Of a DNA stretch of 11,759 nucleotides, positions 1-6,417 are shown one piece after another. Position 1 is the first letter of the stretch. Every line of letters starts with the position of its first letter. The position numbers and the translations under genes are program-made. The notes beneath the pieces are model-generated. The model was not told the DNA's origin and did not search any database. It was given only the letters and a program-made list of their open reading frames with translations. Origin of the DNA: Actinomycetota bacterium (GTDB lineage Bacteria; Actinomycetota; Acidimicrobiia; Acidimicrobiales; Poriferisodaliceae); assembly GCA_002731665.1 (NCBI GenBank), contig PCCJ01000082.1, forward strand, positions 1 to 11,759, read 5' to 3'.

Positions 1-279
1 GCAACGGCAGGCAAAGTTGATGCCGTCGTAGCCGGTAAGCCTCATCAGCCAGTAGCAAAAATGATAATGCGCCATTTAGGCAAATCTGCCCCGGCTGTTA
101 ATGACATCGTTGTGGGCGACCTTCCATCGACTGACGGTCTATTAGCTAACGAACTCAACTTTCGCTTTGGTCTCGTTCTTTCTGGAGTGACTGATGCAAA
201 TACGGCTTTAAAGTTAAATCCGCAACCGAATATCGTAAGCGCTGATTTAGCTTCTCTCGTGAACCAAGTACTCGGCTGA
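1..279 (+). CDS. HAD-superfamily (NagD-like, subfamily IIA) sugar/glycerol phosphatase, 3' end only
   Basis: This is the C-terminal 92 residues of a haloacid-dehalogenase-type phosphatase; its start lies before the window. The frame is open from base 1 to the TGA at 277-279. Visible motifs are a GKP-type motif III (AGKPHQP, residues 11-17 of the fragment) with its conserved lysine, and a motif IV acidic box, GDLPSTDG (residues 39-46), whose aspartates would bind magnesium. After these comes the FGLVLSGVTDAN segment typical of NagD-like proteins. The usual arginine of the GDRxxTD box is replaced here (GDLPSTD). Family members dephosphorylate small phosphorylated metabolites in the cytosol; the M. 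tuberculosis gene at this place, Rv1692, is known as a glycerol-3-phosphate phosphatase. The exact substrate here is inference. It lies 79 bp upstream of tlyA and is probably not strictly cotranscribed with it. The family call is secure. Confidence 0.85.
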   Translation, partial: ATAGKVDAVVAGKPHQPVAKMIMRHLGKSAPAVNDIVVGDLPSTDGLLANELNFRFGLVLSGVTDANTALKLNPQPNIVSADLASLVNQVLG

Positions 280-290
280 AACTTTTTATA

Positions 291-315
291 CAGAGCTACT
301 CGGGTGGTAGCTTTG
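291..315 (+). other. Intergenic stem-loop between the HAD gene and tlyA
   Basis: The arms at 291-299 and 307-315 pair over nine positions (CAGAGCTAC with GTAGCTTTG, one G-T wobble), leaving a 7-nt loop. The core AGCTAC/GTAGCT at 294-299 and 307-312 is perfect. It begins 12 bp after the HAD stop codon and sits upstream of the presumed tlyA promoter, so it could end or protect the 3' end of the upstream transcript. No T-tract follows it on either strand, so it is not a standard intrinsic terminator. Confidence 0.4.
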
Positions 316-346
316 ACCATGTGCAGCACCTTTATTTCGAGTCGTT

Positions 347-352
347 TATAGT
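347..352 (+). promoter_or_regulatory. Possible -10 element (TATAGT) for a leaderless tlyA transcript
   Basis: TATAGT fits the TANNNT -10 pattern and ends 6 nt before the tlyA ATG at 359. That would place the transcription start at or next to the A of the start codon. No convincing Shine-Dalgarno sequence precedes the ATG, which agrees with leaderless initiation, a common arrangement in actinobacteria. A TTGACC hexamer at 313-318 looks like a -35 box but lies 28 nt upstream of the -10, too far for normal spacing. Confidence 0.4.
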
Positions 353-358
353 GGTGCC

Positions 359-1165
359 ATGAGTCGACGGCGACTTGACGAAGAACTGGTGCGACGCGGG
401 CTAGCTGTGTCTCGGGTTCAAGCTCAAGAGCTCGTTGAAGCGAGTAAAGTTTTAGTCGCTGGAGCGATTGCCGATAAACCTTCTCGTCTGGTGTCGCCAG
501 CAGACCCGCTGATTATCACGGTCGAGAGGTCACGGTTCGTGTCTCGTGGCGGTGAAAAGCTCCAAGCTGCTATCGATGCATTCAAAATAGTAGTAACGGG
601 TTCCCGGGTCATTGATGCTGGCGCGTCAACTGGGGGCTTTACAGATTGTGCGTTGCAGAGTGGAGCAACCACAGTGGTGGCTATTGACGTTGGTCACGGG
701 CAGCTGCATGAGCGCATCCGACAAGATGAGCGCGTCAGAGTGTGGGAGCGGACAAATGTGAGAAATGTATCTGCTGAGGAGGTCGGGGGGCCAGCAGACC
801 TAGTCGTTGCCGATCTGTCATTTATTTCTCTTCGAACAGTTCTAAGTAACCTTGCGGACTTTGTTCAGGAGCAAGGCGATCTCGTGATGCTCGTAAAGCC
901 GCAGTTTGAAGCAAGCCGCAAAGAAGCTGATCGTGGTCGCGGAGTGATTCGAGACCCTAAGGTTTGGCAAAGGGTGTTACATGAAGTTGCAACTGCAGTC
1001 GACAGAGCAGGCCTCGTTGTCGTTGGGCTCATCCATTCGCCATTACTCGGCGGTAATGGGAACAGTGAGTTCCTCATGCATGCGCGTAAAGTGAAGTCAA
1101 ACATCTACAGTGATAATGACGTTGACACGCTGATAACTCAAATTATTTTAGAGGTGGCACCTTGA
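359..1165 (+). CDS. tlyA: TlyA-family 16S/23S rRNA 2'-O-methyltransferase (hemolysin A family)
   Basis: This 268-residue protein has the two-part TlyA layout: an N-terminal S4 RNA-binding domain (about residues 1-60, starting RRRLDEELVRRGLAVSR) and a FtsJ/RrmJ-like Rossmann methyltransferase domain (about 62-260). The SAM-binding loop is DAGASTGGFTDC (86-97). The catalytic K-D-K-E tetrad can be assigned as K67 (in SRGGEK), D152 (in ADLSF), K180 (in LVKPQFE) and E237 (in NSEFL), matching the spacing known in M. tuberculosis TlyA. Those enzymes methylate 2'-OH groups of cytidines in 16S and 23S rRNA, and their loss gives capreomycin resistance. The ATG at 359 is the only start that fits the S4 domain and lies just after a -10-like element. 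The stop overlaps the nadK start in TTGA, so translation is probably coupled. Confidence 0.95.
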   Translation: MSRRRLDEELVRRGLAVSRVQAQELVEASKVLVAGAIADKPSRLVSPADPLIITVERSRFVSRGGEKLQAAIDAFKIVVTGSRVIDAGASTGGFTDCALQSGATTVVAIDVGHGQLHERIRQDERVRVWERTNVRNVSAEEVGGPADLVVADLSFISLRTVLSNLADFVQEQGDLVMLVKPQFEASRKEADRGRGVIRDPKVWQRVLHEVATAVDRAGLVVVGLIHSPLLGGNGNSEFLMHARKVKSNIYSDNDVDTLITQIILEVAP

Positions 1166-2019
1166 GCACCCTAGTTTTTTCTCTTCGGAGCGAAAGTCCA
1201 GAAGCAGTTGCCTTGTGTAACAGGGTAATTAGGGGCTTGTTGCTCAAAGGGCACCAAGTTCAGATGCTACCTGAGGAAGCCGACGTCCTCACGTTGCCAG
1301 ATGTCGCTACAGACGTTAGTTTGCTGGGAACCGATGCCGACCTTGCCGTTAGCGTAGGTGGCGATGGAACTATGTTACGAACCTTTGACCTAGTCGCAGG
1401 AAAAAACGTACCGGTTCTCGGTGTGAACATGGGGCGATTGGGGTACCTCACAGAGTTTGAACCAGACCAAATAGACGAAGCGATCATAAGTGCATTATCG
1501 GGCGAGCTACCGATTGAGCAACGAATGATGGTTGCAGGAAAGCTGATTCGTTCTGATGGATCTGAGCGCGGCCTTTGGCTCGGACTCAACGAAGTAATTG
1601 TCGAAAAAAGGGACCAAGGACACACGGTCCGTCTGGAAGTGATGCTCGATGGAAATCATTTTGCGACATACGCGGCTGATGGGCTAATTGTCTCAACTCC
1701 AACCGGCTCCACCGCTTACAATCTCTCAGCGCGCGGAGCCGTAGTAGCTCCAACACACTTATCTTTACAACTAACACCAGTTGCACCGCACATGTTGTTT
1801 GATAGATCGTTGATCTTGGTGCCAGAAACTGAAATTAAAATACGCGTTGCTGGAAACCGAGCGGCGAACCTATCTGTCGATGGCCGTAACGTAGCAAGTT
1901 TAGAGGAAGGTGACACAATAGTCGTTACGCAGGCAATGACCTTCGCCCTGCTGGTTACCTCTGGGGGCAGTGGCTTTCATCAGGTGCTTAAACAAAAGTT
2001 TGGTCTTAAGGATAGCTAA
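1162..2019 (+). CDS. nadK: NAD kinase (ATP-NAD kinase)
   Basis: This 285-residue cytosolic enzyme makes NADP+ by phosphorylating NAD+ with ATP or polyphosphate. The signatures run in order: the GGDGT phosphate-binding motif (66-70, with the catalytic aspartate D68), LGVNMGRLGYL (86-96), the NE motif (N143-E144), and the NAD-binding stretch DGLIVSTPTGSTAY (173-186). An SVDG motif follows at 238-241. The GGP triplet that normally follows this stretch is RGA here (191-193, in SARGAVV), a departure from the family. The start is TTG at 1162, supported by a good ribosome binding site (GAGGTGG at 1151-1157) and by the TTGA overlap with the tlyA stop. It shares one base with recN (TAATG). Length is normal for the family. 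Confidence 0.95.
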   Translation: MSTLVFSLRSESPEAVALCNRVIRGLLLKGHQVQMLPEEADVLTLPDVATDVSLLGTDADLAVSVGGDGTMLRTFDLVAGKNVPVLGVNMGRLGYLTEFEPDQIDEAIISALSGELPIEQRMMVAGKLIRSDGSERGLWLGLNEVIVEKRDQGHTVRLEVMLDGNHFATYAADGLIVSTPTGSTAYNLSARGAVVAPTHLSLQLTPVAPHMLFDRSLILVPETEIKIRVAGNRAANLSVDGRNVASLEEGDTIVVTQAMTFALLVTSGGSGFHQVLKQKFGLKDS

Positions 2020-3614
2020 TGCTGTTGGAGCTGACAGTTCGCGACTTGGGTGTAATTGAACATTCAACTCTGTGCTTGGGGACCGGCATGACAGTTCTGA
2101 CAGGTGAAACTGGGGCTGGCAAAACTATGATCGTGCAAGCGATTCAAGTTTTAATGGGCGGGAGAACCGACCAATCCATGGTGCGGTCTGGGGCCTCTGA
2201 GGCAGTTGTCGAAGGAAGATTCGAGCAAAAAAATTGTGGTGAGATTGTTCTGCGACGAGTAATTCCAATAGAGGGCAGAAGCCGTTCGTATATCGATGGC
2301 AAAATGGCATCAGCAGCCGAGATGTCTTCTTTAGGTGAGCAAATAGTCGATCTTCATGGACAGCACCAGCATCAGTCACTCCTTAGTGCTCGAGTCCAAC
2401 GAGATTTTTTAGATCAGTACAGCGGAATCGATTTGAGCGCCCTGACTGCAGCAAAATCTAATCTGGCTGCGCTTCTTGAAAGCTTAAACAAGTTGGGCGG
2501 CGATGAGCAATCACGGCAACGTGAAATTGACTTTTGTAAATTTCAAATAGGAGAAATTGATGCAAGTCAGATTAGTAATGTAGATGAGCTCAGCGATTTG
2601 GAACACATGGAAGATCTTCTTGCAGATGCTGCCGCACATATTTCTGAAGGTTCAAAAGCTCATATTCTGCTCGCCGGGGATTTAGGGGCTTTCGACCAGA
2701 TGAGTGCTGCTATCAACGCCCTGAGTAATCGCCAACCTTACGCTGAAATTGAGAAACATCTAAGGTCCGTAAGCGCAGAGCTATTAGATGCCACTGAAGA
2801 ATTACGAGTGCTAGTTGAGCAGATAGAAGATGACCCAAAAAAATTAAATGAGGTGCGTGAGCGAAGGCAATCTCTGTTAGACCTTTGTCGTAAATATGGG
2901 GGCACGCTCAGTGAAGTGCTTGAGTTTCGTGAGAATGCTGTATCGCAGCTTGAGTCATTGAGTAGCTACGATGAATCAGCGAAACGGCTTCAAGAGTCAA
3001 TTAAAAAAAGTCATTCTGAAATAGCTCGAGAGGCTAAACATATCGCTCTGACGCGAAAGAAAAATGGACCAAGCTTAGGGCAAAAAATTAGCTCCTTCTT
3101 ACCTTCGCTGGCACTGGCCAATGGTTTAGTTACAGTTGCTGTGGACGGAGATGATCCAGCTGACCAGGTTGAAGTCAGATTCAGAGCGAACAGTGGTGAT
3201 GTCGAGAGACCATTGGCTAAAGTTGCGTCTGGCGGTGAGCTAGCGCGTGTCATGCTTGCGATAAGGCTTGTCCTGAGCTCTGGCCCAGCGACGTTAGTGT
3301 TCGATGAAGTCGATGCAGGAGTTGGAGGGGAAGCAGCTTTGGCGTTAGGCAGCGCCCTTGCCTCTTTGGCGTTAAACCATCAAGTCCTGGTAGTTACTCA
3401 CTTGCCCCAAGTCGGAGCGTTCGCAGATCAGCATGTTGTCGTCGACAAAAAAGATGATGGCGTAAGCGTAAGTTCTACTTTGAAGACGGTATCGGGAAAC
3501 GAGAGAGTCGTAGAACTAGCCCGCATGTTAGCTGGCCAGCCTGAATCAGAAAGCGGTCAAAAACATGCGATTGAATTACTGGAAATAGCTGCCAATGAAC
3601 GGCTAACCACATGA
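2019..3614 (+). CDS. recN: DNA repair protein RecN (SMC-like ATPase)
   Basis: RecN is an SMC-like ABC ATPase recruited early to double-strand DNA breaks. The 531-residue protein has a Walker A motif GETGAGKT (29-36), the RecN-typical segment DLHGQHQHQSLL (111-122), a helical middle region with coiled-coil character (about 140-345), the ABC signature VASGGELAR (402-410), Walker B with the D-loop TLVFDEVDAGVGG (425-437) and the H-loop in VVTHLPQVGAFAD (458-470). It is somewhat shorter than the roughly 550-590 residues usual for RecN, with the shortening most likely in the coiled coil. The ATG start overlaps the nadK stop (TAATG), with AAGGA at 2008-2012 as ribosome binding site. No LexA box was seen upstream, so any SOS control would have to act elsewhere in the operon. 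Confidence 0.95.
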   Translation: MLLELTVRDLGVIEHSTLCLGTGMTVLTGETGAGKTMIVQAIQVLMGGRTDQSMVRSGASEAVVEGRFEQKNCGEIVLRRVIPIEGRSRSYIDGKMASAAEMSSLGEQIVDLHGQHQHQSLLSARVQRDFLDQYSGIDLSALTAAKSNLAALLESLNKLGGDEQSRQREIDFCKFQIGEIDASQISNVDELSDLEHMEDLLADAAAHISEGSKAHILLAGDLGAFDQMSAAINALSNRQPYAEIEKHLRSVSAELLDATEELRVLVEQIEDDPKKLNEVRERRQSLLDLCRKYGGTLSEVLEFRENAVSQLESLSSYDESAKRLQESIKKSHSEIAREAKHIALTRKKNGPSLGQKISSFLPSLALANGLVTVAVDGDDPADQVEVRFRANSGDVERPLAKVASGGELARVMLAIRLVLSSGPATLVFDEVDAGVGGEAALALGSALASLALNHQVLVVTHLPQVGAFADQHVVVDKKDDGVSVSSTLKTVSGNERVVELARMLAGQPESESGQKHAIELLEIAANERLTT

Positions 3615-4765
3615 AAGCCTGGAGACGTGCGAAAATACCTCCGGTAGGTAACGAAATATTAGCCAGAGCTCGAGTTGATAGACGAACCAAAAATCTTGTT
3701 AGAAGATTAGATCGCGGCGAAATAGCGGTTATAAACCACGAGGACCTCGACCGTATAGCGGCGGACGGGTTGGTCGCAGCGAGAGTATCAGCAGTCGTAA
3801 ATGCAGAACCGACCATGAGCGGCCGATATCCCGCCTTGGGTGCCTTGGTCCTGATACAGGCGGGGATTCCAATCATTGACGAAATTGGTGAAGCAGCATT
3901 TAATAAAATAGTTGATGGAGAACTTTTAACCGTAAAGGGAACTGCAGTTTACAGCGGCGGAGAGCAACTCGGCAAAGGCGTTCGCCGCTCTCAAGAAGAG
4001 TTTGACGATATTTTAGAATCTGCCCGAGAAGCAGTTCGTGGTGAACTTGGCGAATTCGCTGCTAATACTCTTGAGTATCTAGCTCGCGAGCCTGAGTTAA
4101 TTACCGAAGACCTGACTATAACTAATCTTGATGTTGAGATGGCCCAAAGACAAGTTCTGGTAGTGGTCCGTGGTCTTGATTTTCGAGAGGATCTATTTGC
4201 CTTGCGGCGGTCAGGCTATATGCGAGAGATGAAGCCGATTCTAATAGGGGTCGATGGTGGAGCTGACGCTTTGCTAGACGCAGGGTTGAAACCTCACTTG
4301 ATAATCGGCGATTTTGACTCTGTGTCGCGGGAGGCACTCTCTTGCGGCGCGAAACTTTTGGTTCACGCTTACCCAGGGGGAGTCGCGCCGGGAACCGTTC
4401 GTCTTGACAGGTTAGGGTACCAGTATGAAATCGTTGAGGCGCTAGGAACCAGTGAAGACGTAGCAATGCGTCTAGCATTTGAGCAACGGGCGGAGCTCAT
4501 AGTGATGGTTGGATCACACACGTCCATGGCAGATTTCTTTGACAAGGGCAGACGAGGTATGGCTTCAACATTCCTTACGCGTATAAAAGTCTCGTCGATC
4601 CTCGTTGATGCAAAAGGAGTAAGCCGACTGTATCGCACTCAAGTCAGAAAAAGGGATCTAGCCTTACTTGTGACGTCCGCACTGTTCACGATCGTAGTTC
4701 TTGCGATAGTCACAGAGCCACTAAGGCTTCTTCTGCGAACGGTTTGGCTTAATTTTGGGTTGTGA
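3611..4765 (+). CDS. steA: SteA-like membrane-anchored protein with thiamin-pyrophosphokinase-like domain
   Basis: This 384-residue protein matches the actinobacterial SteA family (M. tuberculosis Rv1697, often annotated as a thiamin pyrophosphokinase-like protein). In Corynebacterium glutamicum SteA works with SteB at the division site and promotes septal peptidoglycan cleavage. Visible here are an N-terminal region (1-about 180) unlike true pyrophosphokinases, a TPK-like core with VDGGADALLDAGLKPHLIIG (214-233) running into GDFDS (233-237), and one hydrophobic segment near the C-terminus (about 350-368) as membrane anchor, followed by a short tail. The canonical TPK acidic motif (D-x-x-TD) is not seen; GTSEDVAM (279-286) lies in the corresponding area. 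Thiamin kinase activity is therefore doubtful. The start overlaps recN by ATGA. The assignment rests on domain pattern, the C-terminal anchor and the adjacent steB-like gene. Confidence 0.85.
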   Translation: MKAWRRAKIPPVGNEILARARVDRRTKNLVRRLDRGEIAVINHEDLDRIAADGLVAARVSAVVNAEPTMSGRYPALGALVLIQAGIPIIDEIGEAAFNKIVDGELLTVKGTAVYSGGEQLGKGVRRSQEEFDDILESAREAVRGELGEFAANTLEYLAREPELITEDLTITNLDVEMAQRQVLVVVRGLDFREDLFALRRSGYMREMKPILIGVDGGADALLDAGLKPHLIIGDFDSVSREALSCGAKLLVHAYPGGVAPGTVRLDRLGYQYEIVEALGTSEDVAMRLAFEQRAELIVMVGSHTSMADFFDKGRRGMASTFLTRIKVSSILVDAKGVSRLYRTQVRKRDLALLVTSALFTIVVLAIVTEPLRLLLRTVWLNFGL

Positions 4766-4771
4766 TCAAAA

Positions 4772-5701
4772 GTGATTAATCTTCGATATCACATAGTTAG
4801 CATAGTTGCAGTTTTTTTGGCCTTAGGAATAGGTCTAGCTTTGGGTTCAACTTTCGTAGACTCATTTTTGGTAAATGAACTAGAGGACCAGGTCAATGAG
4901 TTCGGTCTCGAAAAAGCTCTGGCCATTGAAGAAAAATTAGATGCCGAAGAAATGGTTTTCGAAATTAACGCTGAGCTAGATGAAATCAAAGCCGTGGTGA
5001 GAGAGACACTTCCTGAAGGAAAGCTAGATGGAAGCTCTTGGATAATGCTTGCACCAGAATCGTTAAAAAATTCAGAAATATTTGATCTTGAAATGCTGTT
5101 GTCGCGCACCAGTAGCGAATTCTATGGATTCCTTTGGGTGAATGAGTCTTTGGACCTATTAGACATTAAGGCTCGGAATGCTGTTGCTACTGAGTTAAGA
5201 CTGTCGAGCAATAGTCTCGCCGCTGTTACGAAAGGTTTAACGTTTTTTATTGCGAAAACTTTACTTGATGCGAAGAATATAGAGGGAGTCACCGGGTTAG
5301 GTAGCGAACCAGTAATTACGCGATTGATAAGAGCAGGAGTCCTTACCTATCAAGGCTCGAACGAATCTCAGATTGGTAACTCGAACATAGGTTTGTTGTT
5401 AGTAAGCGATGTAGCTAATAAAGCCTTGAATCAGAATTTATTTCTCCCTCTCCTTAAGAAAATTGTCGACGAAGGCCTAGCGGGTAGCACCGTGGCGATA
5501 GAGATGGCTACCGCCGTTTCTCTAACTGACGAGTTTGTGAAAGAGGTGCGCTCTGACCCTCAGCTAGCCAGTTCAGTTTCAACTGTCAACGACGTTAATT
5601 CTTTTATGGGGCAGATTGTTTTTCTCTCATCCTTGGAAAATTTGCCTCTTGTGACGCACTATGACGAAAAGCTGTTTATAGATACGGTGAAGTCGAAATG
5701 A
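4772..5701 (+). CDS. steB: SteB/MctB-family membrane protein (often annotated copper transporter, DUF3186)
   Basis: This 309-residue protein begins with the hallmark MINLRYHIVS segment, running straight into one transmembrane helix (about 7-29), then a charged coiled-coil stretch (about 32-78) and a large domain expected outside the cytoplasmic membrane. The layout matches the MctB family: Rv1698 in M. tuberculosis, reported as a copper-transport channel, and SteB in Corynebacterium, the partner of SteA in daughter-cell separation. With steA directly upstream, the division role is the better guess, and I see no Cys- or Met-rich copper motif. The GTG start is set by the conserved N-terminus; there is no clear Shine-Dalgarno sequence. 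It lies in the same reading frame as steA, separated by TGA and two codons. The TGA overlaps the next gene (ATGA). Confidence 0.85.
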   Translation: MINLRYHIVSIVAVFLALGIGLALGSTFVDSFLVNELEDQVNEFGLEKALAIEEKLDAEEMVFEINAELDEIKAVVRETLPEGKLDGSSWIMLAPESLKNSEIFDLEMLLSRTSSEFYGFLWVNESLDLLDIKARNAVATELRLSSNSLAAVTKGLTFFIAKTLLDAKNIEGVTGLGSEPVITRLIRAGVLTYQGSNESQIGNSNIGLLLVSDVANKALNQNLFLPLLKKIVDEGLAGSTVAIEMATAVSLTDEFVKEVRSDPQLASSVSTVNDVNSFMGQIVFLSSLENLPLVTHYDEKLFIDTVKSK

Positions 5702-6417
5702 CTCACGTAGTTGCTGTTGTTCCTGCGCACAACCAGATCCAAAGTATCTCAGCCACGGTGAAAGCCCTCCTGGGGTTAGAGGAGCTCGGGGAAGTCGTCG
5801 TCGTTGATGACGGTTCGACCGATGGAACGGGTGAAGCGGCCAGAGAAGCAGGGGCACGCGTGATCTCTTTACCAAAGAACTTAGGTAAAGGCGGTGCGGT
5901 ATCAAAAGCCGTTGGCGCATCAGGAGCTCCAGACGGTTATCTGTTAATTGACGCAGACCTAAGTAGTTCAGCTTCCCATGCTAAAGTTTTGCTAGAGATG
6001 CTCACGAGCGATGCGGCTGACATGATTGTTTCAGTGTTTCCTAAAGCTGGAAGGTCACGAGGTTATGGAATCGTCAAGCGTATGGCAAATAGGATACTCT
6101 TGTCTGCAACTGGCAGATCGTTTGAAGAACCGCTCTCAGGGCAGCGAGCCATTAAAGGCCCGCTGCTAAGATCTTTAAATCTAGCGAGCGGCTTCGGTCT
6201 GGAGGTAGGAATGACCCTTGATGTAGCAGCAAAGAATGCTCGAATTCTTGAAGCAGAAGTGCCGTTTATTCATCGGGCATCTGGCAGGAATATCGCTGGT
6301 TTCATTCATCGAGGAATTCAGGGTGCAGATTTGTTGAAAGCTGCAGCGTCTCGCTTAGGTTGGCGTAGCACTCTGGCAGCTGTTGTTAAAATTCCGTTTA
6401 CGGGGGAGTGGAAGTGA
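5698..6417 (+). CDS. Family 2 glycosyltransferase (GT-A fold)
   Basis: This 239-residue protein is a compact, apparently soluble inverting-type glycosyltransferase. The N-terminal nucleotide-sugar domain starts VVAVVPAHN (4-12), has the DDGSTDGT motif (37-44) and the metal-binding DADLSS box (85-90, DxD type). The acceptor part has SGQRAIKG (147-154) and SGFGLEVGMTLDV (164-176), resembling polyprenyl-phosphate hexose synthases and related enzymes. No C-terminal membrane segments are visible. It starts by ATGA overlap with steB, with GGTGA at 5686-5690 as ribosome binding site, and overlaps the next gene by 4 nt. Because the neighbour is a MraY/WecA-like membrane protein, a lipid-linked or wall-associated acceptor is plausible. 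Neither donor nor acceptor can be read from the sequence. Confidence 0.85.
   Translation: MTHVVAVVPAHNQIQSISATVKALLGLEELGEVVVVDDGSTDGTGEAAREAGARVISLPKNLGKGGAVSKAVGASGAPDGYLLIDADLSSSASHAKVLLEMLTSDAADMIVSVFPKAGRSRGYGIVKRMANRILLSATGRSFEEPLSGQRAIKGPLLRSLNLASGFGLEVGMTLDVAAKNARILEAEVPFIHRASGRNIAGFIHRGIQGADLLKAAASRLGWRSTLAAVVKIPFTGEWK

Noticed and set aside
313..318. TTGACC as a -35 box for tlyA.
   Set aside because: The nearest -10-like element is 28 nt downstream, well beyond the usual 16-18 nt spacing.
45..329. Minus-strand open frame of 94 codons covering the HAD end and the first gap.
   Set aside because: It mostly opposes the recognisable HAD C-terminus and no family features are visible.
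3475..3876. Minus-strand open frame of 133 codons across the recN/steA junction.
   Set aside because: It lies antisense to two clearly real genes, and its product shows no recognisable motif; it is a shadow frame.
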